Program-made: the position numbers and the translations under genes
Assembly: GCA_003529325.1 (NCBI GenBank)
Contig: DPVW01000037.1
Span: forward strand, 5,963-17,415
Origin: Candidatus Latescibacterota bacterium
GTDB lineage: Bacteria > Latescibacterota > UBA2968 > UBA8231
DNA length: 11,453 nt
Reading direction: 5' to 3'
Part shown: one piece after another, positions 6,859 through 11,453 of the stretch
Layout of the letters: each line of letters opens with the position of its first letter
Numbering within the stretch: position 1 is the first letter of the stretch
Notes under the pieces: model-generated
The model's database searches: none
What the model was told of the DNA's origin: nothing
Seen by the model: only the letters and a program-made list of their open reading frames with translations

Positions 6859-7518
6859 ATGCGCCTTGAGCTACAGAGTGTCGGCCTGAGCTTCGGCAGC
6901 AACGAGCCTCAGTTTGAGGACGTGGATCTGAGTGTCGAGGGAGGAGATCTCGTCATCATTGAGGGCCCCTCGGGCTGCGGCAAATCGAACCTGCTACGCC
7001 TGCTCAATCGTCTGCACGAACCGACGACGGGGCAACTGCTCATCGATGGCGCCAGTGCCGTCGACAGCGATACCGTCAACCTGCGTCGGCGGGCCATCCT
7101 CGTGGCGCAGACCCCCACGGTCCGCCAAGGCACCGTGCGGGACAACCTTTGCTGGCCATTCACATTTCGCGTCAACCGACGGTGGACGAGACCGACGGAT
7201 GACATGCTGCGGCGGCGCCTCGATGGCCTGCTTCTGCAAGAGGTCGCTCTCGACGACGAGACCCGGACCCTGTCCGTCGGACAACGGCAACGCCTGGCGT
7301 TGCTGGGCGCCCTGCTGCTGGAACCGGAGATCCTGCTGTGTGACGAACCGACCGCGTCCCTGGACGGCGCCTCCCGTGCCGCCGTCGAGACCCAACTCGA
7401 AACTCGTTGCACAGCGGGCGCCGGCGTCGTCGTCGTCACGCACCAGGATATTACGACCTTTTCGACAACGGTTCGGCGTACCCGGCTACACCGTCACGGC
7501 CTCCAGGAGACGGCGTGA
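6859..7518 (+). CDS. fetA: ABC transporter ATPase, FetA (YbbL)-like
   Basis: A 219-residue ABC ATPase that would power the membrane protein encoded next to it. Walker A is G36-PSGCGKS43. The Q-loop is AQTPTV, the signature is L138-SVGQRQR145, Walker B is ILLCDEP (158-164), the D-loop is SLD (167-169), and the switch histidine is H195. All catalytic motifs are intact. The last 20 or so residues are Arg/Thr-rich and less typical. The assignment as FetA rests on the downstream FetB-type permease: E. coli FetAB is linked to iron export and resistance to peroxide stress. The start follows the glycosidase stop by four bases with no clear ribosome site, suggesting translational coupling. The stop overlaps the fetB GTG (GTGA). 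Metal specificity here is inferred from the family. Confidence 0.85.
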   Translation: MRLELQSVGLSFGSNEPQFEDVDLSVEGGDLVIIEGPSGCGKSNLLRLLNRLHEPTTGQLLIDGASAVDSDTVNLRRRAILVAQTPTVRQGTVRDNLCWPFTFRVNRRWTRPTDDMLRRRLDGLLLQEVALDDETRTLSVGQRQRLALLGALLLEPEILLCDEPTASLDGASRAAVETQLETRCTAGAGVVVVTHQDITTFSTTVRRTRLHRHGLQETA

Positions 7519-8291
7519 ATCCCATCGCCATCGGCCCAGGCCAGCTGCTGTTGTGTCTGCTCTTCGTCGCCATCGCCGGCGGCGCTTCCTTGGCCCTGGG
7601 ATTGCGGCTGGAACGCGATCTTCTGTGGGGTACGCTACGCACCTTCGCCCAGCTGTTTCTCGTGGGCTACGTACTCGACTCCGTCTTCGCCATCGACAAG
7701 CCCTTGCTGGTGTTGCTCGTTTTCGCCTTTATGGTCTTCTGGGCGGCCCACGCCGTTCGGGGGCGGGTCAAGGACCCTCAGGTGACCGTCTTCGTGCCGA
7801 CCTTCGTGTCGATGATCATCAGCTACCTTGCGGTCACGATCCTCGTCACCGCCGTCGTCGTGCAGGTCGATCCGTGGTGGTCGCCGCAGTACTTCATCCC
7901 CCTCGGTGGCATGATTGCTGGCAATTCGATGAACGCCATCTCCCTCTGCCTCGAGCGTTTGCTCACAGGCCTGCGGGAACGGCGAGAGGGGATCGAGCAG
8001 AGTCTGTCTCTGGGTGCCAACTACAGGGAGGCGACGGCAGACTTGCTCGCCGACGCCATCCGCGCCGGCATGATCCCATCCATCAACGCACTGATGACCG
8101 TCGGTCTGGTCTCCTTGCCAGGCATGATGACGGGACAGATCCTCGCCGGTGTGGCGCCCGTGTCGGCGGTGAAATACCAGATCGTCGTCATGCTGATGCT
8201 CGTCGCATCCACCGCCATCGGTGCCGTCGTCGTCGCCTGGGTCGTGCGGCGCCGCTGTTTCACTCCCGCCCAGCAATTGATCCTGCAGTGA
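7515..8291 (+). CDS. fetB: FetB (YbbM/UPF0014)-family membrane permease
   Basis: A 258-residue polytopic membrane protein of about the usual FetB length, with several hydrophobic helices from near residue 8 to near 245. Strong family marks are the GTLRTFAQLFLVGYVLD segment near the N-terminus, FIPLGGMIAGNSMNAISL, SLGANYREA, AGMIPSINALMTVGLVSLPGMM, and TGQILAG followed by SAVKYQIV. These conserved loops are diagnostic for UPF0014. With FetA it should form an ATP-driven exporter of iron or another metal or small ligand in the inner membrane. The GTG at 7515 is supported by CAGGAG six or so bases upstream and by the 4-base overlap with fetA; the frame is open further upstream, but that part is the fetA shadow. 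The RraA-like gene follows after 21 bases. Confidence 0.92.
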   Translation: MNPIAIGPGQLLLCLLFVAIAGGASLALGLRLERDLLWGTLRTFAQLFLVGYVLDSVFAIDKPLLVLLVFAFMVFWAAHAVRGRVKDPQVTVFVPTFVSMIISYLAVTILVTAVVVQVDPWWSPQYFIPLGGMIAGNSMNAISLCLERLLTGLRERREGIEQSLSLGANYREATADLLADAIRAGMIPSINALMTVGLVSLPGMMTGQILAGVAPVSAVKYQIVVMLMLVASTAIGAVVVAWVVRRRCFTPAQQLILQ

Positions 8292-8312
8292 ACGCTTGAA
8301 AGGAAAGCGCAA

Positions 8313-9197
8313 GTGACCACCCGTTTCTGCCCACTGAACATGAGTTCTGAAGAGATCGTCGACTACACCCCGGAGTGGGAGGGTGAACGATTCGACGACG
8401 GCCGGCCGAAAGTGTCCGACGATCTGCTGCTGCGTATGCGCGAGGTGACCACGACCCAGGCCTGGGGTGTGCTGCGTGGCCAGGGATATGAGTGGGCCTT
8501 TGAGGGCGATTGGATGTGTACACACCCCGACGAAGTCCTCGTCGGGCGGGCGCTGACGGCGATGTATATGCCCCGCCGACCGGTGCTGCGCAAGGTGATG
8601 GAAGCCAAAGGAGAAGAGGCGGGGTGCGTGGGCGACCAGATCTCCTGGCCCATCGACATGCTGGTAGCGGGAGACGTGTATGTTGCCGACGTCTATGGCA
8701 AGATCGTCCAGGGCCCCGTCATCGGCGACAATCTGGCGGTGGCGATCCTGACCAATTCAGGCAATGGCGTCGTTCATGATGCCGCCGTGCGCGACCTCGA
8801 CGGGATCCGCGAACTGGAAGGTTTCTGCAGCTTCGTGCGCGGCACGCATCCCACCTTCGCCTCTCCTACCATCATGCTCGCCGGTGTCAACTGTCCGGTG
8901 CGTATCGGTGGTGCCACCTGCATGCCGGGTGACGTCGTGCTCGGTCGCCACGACGGTGTGGTTTTTGTGCCCCCGCACCTGGCCGAGTTGGTCGTCAAAA
9001 CATCAGAATTGATCCGCCTGCGCGATCGGTTTGGCAAACAACGAATCGCGGAGGGCAAATACACCTCCGGGCAGATTGACCGACGCTGGGAGGACGAAAT
9101 CGAACGCGATTTCTCCGCCTGGCTCGACCAACACCAGCATGATCTACCCATATCCAGGGCTGCGATTCAGGAGTTGCTGAAGAAGCGCACCTGGTAG
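8313..9197 (+). CDS. RraA / 4-hydroxy-4-methyl-2-oxoglutarate aldolase-like protein
   Basis: A 294-residue RraA-fold protein, longer than the usual 160-230 residues because of an N-terminal segment (about 1-60) and a C-terminal helical tail (about 235-294). Relatives include class II HMG/CHA aldolases, oxaloacetate decarboxylases and the RNase E inhibitor RraA. Visible motifs: DVYVADVYGKI, the G138-DNLA142 loop, the R160-D161 pair in AAVRDLDGI that binds substrate and metal in the aldolases, and the GDVVLGRHDGVVFVPPHLAELV strand-turn. Keeping both the GDN loop and the RD pair favours an aldolase or decarboxylase over a pure protein inhibitor. It is probably soluble. GTG 8313 has AAAGGA eight bases before it. 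It closes the cluster after fetB, so it may handle a keto acid from the sugar route, though this is inference. Old annotations call such proteins dimethylmenaquinone methyltransferase; no methyltransferase motif is present. Confidence 0.85.
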   Translation: MTTRFCPLNMSSEEIVDYTPEWEGERFDDGRPKVSDDLLLRMREVTTTQAWGVLRGQGYEWAFEGDWMCTHPDEVLVGRALTAMYMPRRPVLRKVMEAKGEEAGCVGDQISWPIDMLVAGDVYVADVYGKIVQGPVIGDNLAVAILTNSGNGVVHDAAVRDLDGIRELEGFCSFVRGTHPTFASPTIMLAGVNCPVRIGGATCMPGDVVLGRHDGVVFVPPHLAELVVKTSELIRLRDRFGKQRIAEGKYTSGQIDRRWEDEIERDFSAWLDQHQHDLPISRAAIQELLKKRTW

Positions 9198-9228
9198 AGG
9201 CCCATTTCCGAACCACGCAATCGGGTTG

Positions 9229-9396
9229 TTACCCGTGGACAGCGGCAACAAAGTCCTGGGACGTCGTCGACCATCCGTACTTGGTCTCGATCTCGCGGAT
9301 GGCGATCTGTGTCGCTGTCTCCGCTTCGACGCTGTCGTGAAACTCTACCCCAGAAGTTGCATCGCGCGCCAGGATGATGTTGTAGCCCCGGGCATT
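9229..9396 (-). pseudogene. C-terminal remnant of an isochorismatase-family cysteine hydrolase
   Basis: About 55 residues read NARGYNIILARDATSGVEF and continue HDSVEAE, IAIREIETKYGW and a TSQDFVAAVHG end. This matches the last third of isochorismatase-like hydrolases: the RGYNVxLxRDAT strand, EFxDT, IREIE and a final strand/helix. The N-terminal part with the catalytic Asp, Lys and Cys is absent, and no start codon lies at the homology boundary. Reading back in frame runs into the end of the dioxygenase gene in another frame. The remnant begins exactly where the dioxygenase stops (9396-9398), suggesting a deletion that joined the two. The open frame extends to 9444 only as a shadow. It is non-functional as an enzyme. 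Confidence 0.6.
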
Positions 9397-10202
9397 CAGG
9401 CATCGATCGCTTGTAGTGTTCCCTGTCCGATGAGATAGTCCCACACCTGGCGGCGAATGCCACGCTCCTTGTAGTGATCACTCTGCGACACACCGATCGG
9501 GTTGCCGAAGGTGAGAATGTTGCGAGGGTCACCGGCGCCGTCCCGATGGTTCCAGTCCGTGGCCTTGTCCAGGACGGCAGGATCGTGATTCCAGGTGGGC
9601 GTTTCGTTGTCTTTGGTGCGACGGAAAAGAAACTTGATCATATGGCGCTTGCGGGCCGACCGATTCGCCGCCGTGCCGTGCCACAGATCGTAGTGGGTGA
9701 AGGCGATGGTACCAGCTTTGACGACGACGGGCACCTGGCCACGGATGTTGGTATACGTCGCCATGCGGTCGGTGGGCGCATTGCGATACTGAGTCCCGGG
9801 AACGATGATGGTCGGCCCCATGTCGGGTGTGACATCCGTTGGATAGTAAAGTCCGAGAAAACGATTCAGGCGCGTGTCGCGGTTGTTCGTGCTGTCCTGA
9901 TGCCACTGCATGAAACCGGAGGCCGGCTGCTTGCAGTGCCAGTGGCGATGTCCCTGCACCTCGTAGTCCGGGCCCAGCAGACTGGTCAAAGTACCCCCTA
10001 CGGCCGGGTGTTCGAGCACCTGCCACAACTCCGGCACGGCGTCGGTGATGGCATCCCCAGGATTGCTCTGCAGGCCCTCGAGCTTGTGCGCGATCGTCTC
10101 ATTCAACCCGACGGGCAGATCGGGCTCGAGCAAGTGGTAGCCCTTGACGACGAACTCAGCCACCTGGGAATCGTCCAACAGGTATTCTGTCACGGTGCTC
10201 AT
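9396..10202 (-). CDS. Phytanoyl-CoA dioxygenase (PhyH)-family Fe(II)/2-oxoglutarate oxygenase
   Basis: A 268-residue non-haem iron oxygenase. The 2-His-1-Asp metal site is visible: H101-Q-D103 in MQWHQDSTNN, and the distal H175 in DLWHGTAANRS. R186, four residues after S182, is the likely 2-oxoglutarate carboxylate ligand. Other family marks are the opening LLDDSQVAEFVVKGYHLL, LLGPDYEVQGHRHWH, GLYYPTDVTPDMGPT, VPGTQY and KAGTIAFTHYD. PhyH proteins hydroxylate varied substrates and this sequence does not name one. No signal peptide is visible. ATG 10202 overlaps the upstream gene's stop as ATGA, so the two are translationally coupled. The protein ends at the junction with an isochorismatase remnant, so its extreme C-terminus could be altered, but the domain is complete. 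Confidence 0.9.
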   Translation of the reverse strand: MSTVTEYLLDDSQVAEFVVKGYHLLEPDLPVGLNETIAHKLEGLQSNPGDAITDAVPELWQVLEHPAVGGTLTSLLGPDYEVQGHRHWHCKQPASGFMQWHQDSTNNRDTRLNRFLGLYYPTDVTPDMGPTIIVPGTQYRNAPTDRMATYTNIRGQVPVVVKAGTIAFTHYDLWHGTAANRSARKRHMIKFLFRRTKDNETPTWNHDPAVLDKATDWNHRDGAGDPRNILTFGNPIGVSQSDHYKERGIRRQVWDYLIGQGTLQAIDA

Positions 10203-10519
10203 GCCTCTATGACCTCCATCTTCTGCAGGATGAATTCGTAGCCCACCACGTCCAGGTCACTGTCGTCAAAGGGTGCTTGCAGATGCGGAAACTGAACGAC
10301 CTGCCAGCCGTCGACGATAGCCCCATGCACGGTCCGATACGGCCAGTCCGGCTCCTCTGCCGTGATCTCCACCCGGTAGTCGGCAAGTGGCTCGATCGGT
10401 GTGTAGCCGAGAATCTCGGAAAAGACGCTCGGAGAACGCGCGTGCAGATACAGCAGACGCTGCCGTTTGTCTTTGGCCTTCTTCTTTTTTTTGCATTTCT
10501 TACTGCTTTTCTTCGGCAC
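10199..10519 (-). CDS. Short lysine-rich protein of unknown family
   Basis: A protein of 106 residues with a strongly basic N-terminus (about residues 3-22, KKSSKKCKKKKKAKDKRQR) and then a mixed alpha/beta-looking part rich in acidic residues (YRVEITAEEPDW, GWQVVQFPHLQAPF, DLDVVGYEFILQKMEVIEA). I do not recognise the family. The basic tail could bind nucleic acid or a membrane, but this is a guess from charge only. GTG 10519 is favoured because AGGGAGGG sits four bases upstream; a TTG at 10537 in the same frame has no ribosome site. The stop overlaps the dioxygenase ATG, so they form one transcription unit. An eight-A run in the lysine codons makes an A_AAA_AAG slippery heptamer. The overlap, the strong ribosome site and the sensible composition support a real gene. 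Confidence 0.65.
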   Translation of the reverse strand: MPKKSSKKCKKKKKAKDKRQRLLYLHARSPSVFSEILGYTPIEPLADYRVEITAEEPDWPYRTVHGAIVDGWQVVQFPHLQAPFDDSDLDVVGYEFILQKMEVIEA

Positions 10520-10523
10520 CCAG

Positions 10524-10531
10524 CCCTCCCT
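10524..10531 (-). promoter_or_regulatory. Strong ribosome-binding site that decides the GTG start of the lysine-rich gene
   Basis: AGGGAGGG on the minus strand lies four bases before GTG 10519. This is the best Shine-Dalgarno match near the gene. It lies downstream of the alternative TTG at 10537 and so argues against that start. Confidence 0.55.
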
Positions 10532-10555
10532 CTTCAAAAAACGGGTTTTCCTCCA

Positions 10556-11410
10556 ATGCGCCTGTTCCTCGCCCTGACGCCACTGTTGTTGTCCGCCTGC
10601 TCGACGACGATCTCGCCCTCAGATCTGGCCTCGTCGGCACCGGACTCGACGTTTTCGCACGACCTGCTCGACCAGGTGCTTGGCACACATGTCGATGAAC
10701 GAGGCCGGGTCAACTACGCCGCCTTGCAGGCCGAGCCTGCTACCCTCGATCGATACTATAGCCTGGTCGCCGCCTACAGCCCCGACTCGCATCGGGACCT
10801 GTTCGCCGACGAAGCAGCCCGATTCGTGTATTGGATCAACGCCTACAACGCTGCCGTGCTCAAGGCGGTGCTGGCCAACTACCCTATCACCAGTGTCAGC
10901 GATGTGTCCGGTCCGCCTCTATCCGGTCTGGTCTCGGAGCAGATCGGTTTCTTTTACTTCCAGAAACTCGTATTCGGCGGCGCCAAGATAAACCTGTACG
11001 ACCTCGAACACGAGATCATCCGTAAACGCTTTCCGGATCCGCGTCTTCACTTTGCCATCAACTGCGCTTCCGCTGGCTGTCCACGCCTGCCGCGCCAGGC
11101 TTTCCATGTCGCGCACCTGGAGGATGAACTCGACCGCGAGACTCGCTACTTCGTCAACGAGCCCCGCAACCTGCGTGTCGACGACTCGACGCAAGTCATC
11201 CTGATTTCCAGCATCTTCGATTGGTATCGCGACGATTTCCTCGGCTGGATGGCTACGTCGTTTGCGCAGACACCCGATCCGGATCTGCTCGACTACGCAC
11301 GGTTATACCTGTCAGCCGGAAGGCGAGCGGAGGTGGACCGCGCCGAAGCAGCCGGGTATGTGGTCCAGACAATCCCATACGACTGGCGTCTGAACGATCA
11401 AGGGCGCTGA
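10556..11410 (+). CDS. DUF547-domain lipoprotein
   Basis: A 284-residue envelope lipoprotein. The N-terminus is a short type-II signal peptide (MRLFLALTPLLLSAC) with lipobox LSAC and lipid-modified Cys15, followed by a Ser/Thr-rich linker. The DUF547 domain then covers about 38-225. Marks are LLDQVLGTHVDERGRVNYAAL, FVYWINAYNAAVLKAVL (W93, N95, Y97, N98), the KINLYDLEHEIIR turn, the C170-ASAGC-P176 motif, LEDELDRETRYFVN, and ISSIFDWYRDDF. The domain is widespread in bacteria and plants; its biochemical role is unknown. ATG 10556 is chosen because it begins the signal peptide; the frame is open to 10277, but that part is antisense to the lysine-rich gene. There is no clear ribosome site. Only 36 bases separate it from the divergent lysine-rich gene, so their promoters must overlap or lie inside the genes. 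Confidence 0.88.
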   Translation: MRLFLALTPLLLSACSTTISPSDLASSAPDSTFSHDLLDQVLGTHVDERGRVNYAALQAEPATLDRYYSLVAAYSPDSHRDLFADEAARFVYWINAYNAAVLKAVLANYPITSVSDVSGPPLSGLVSEQIGFFYFQKLVFGGAKINLYDLEHEIIRKRFPDPRLHFAINCASAGCPRLPRQAFHVAHLEDELDRETRYFVNEPRNLRVDDSTQVILISSIFDWYRDDFLGWMATSFAQTPDPDLLDYARLYLSAGRRAEVDRAEAAGYVVQTIPYDWRLNDQGR

Positions 11411-11453
11411 AAGATTCGGCCTGATCTGGCACCGCCGTGGGACCTATGCTGAC

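Noticed and set aside
6932..8299. Plus-strand open frame of 455 codons overlapping fetA and fetB
   Set aside because: It is Arg/Pro/Ser-rich shadow sequence in a different frame from the clear FetA and FetB proteins.
9222..9235. Short hairpin CGGGT-TGTT-ACCCG between the RraA-like gene and the isochorismatase remnant
   Set aside because: The stem is only five base pairs and no T-tract follows on either strand, so a terminator call is not supported.
10538..10549. AAAAC-GG-GTTTT inverted repeat between the lysine-rich gene and the DUF547 gene
   Set aside because: Five-base arms of mostly A and T are too short to distinguish from chance; there is no second copy nearby.

Overview
GC-rich bacterial DNA that fits an uncultured, soil- or marine-type heterotroph. 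The mix of a ThuA-like protein, a phytanoyl-CoA-dioxygenase-type enzyme, an isochorismatase remnant, an RraA-like protein and a GH-A-type hydrolase is common in Latescibacterota, Planctomycetes-like and related metagenome genomes. FetAB, an HDOD protein and a DUF547 lipoprotein are also common in Proteobacteria. The phylum cannot be fixed from the sequence alone. GTG and TTG starts are frequent. No rRNA, tRNA, CRISPR array, insertion sequence or phage gene was seen.

Layout from left to right. (1) 1-306, minus: the N-terminus of a two-TM HAMP sensor protein, cut by the window edge. (2) 487-912, plus: a small membrane-anchored TPR-like protein whose start and end both look shifted. (3) 1221-2258, plus: a C45/acyl-transferase-type self-processing hydrolase. 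(4) 2299-3648, plus: a beta-class DNA methyltransferase fused to a nuclease-dead staphylococcal-nuclease-like domain. (5) 3664-5005, minus: a receiver-like/HDOD signalling gene broken by three frameshifts and one in-frame stop. (6) 5069-5719, minus: a ThuA-like protein. (7) 5826-9197, plus: a tight four-gene cluster of a GH-A-type glycosidase-like protein, fetA, fetB and an RraA/HMG-aldolase-like protein. (8) 9229-9396, minus: the C-terminal remnant of an isochorismatase-family hydrolase. (9) 9396-10519, minus: an Fe/2-oxoglutarate PhyH-type dioxygenase preceded by a short lysine-rich protein, with a 4-base overlap. (10) 10556-11410, plus: a DUF547 lipoprotein.

How the genes may work together: the ThuA-like gene and the glycosidase cluster are divergently transcribed and may share a regulatory region carrying a 10-bp tandem repeat. 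ThuA-like, glycosidase-like and RraA-like proteins fit sugar or keto-acid catabolism, with a FetAB-type metal exporter embedded among them. The methyltransferase has no endonuclease partner here and looks like an orphan. Two genes (HDOD, isochorismatase) are decayed, so the region is a mosaic of accessory genes, not one dedicated system. The most unusual item is the methyltransferase-SNase fusion.
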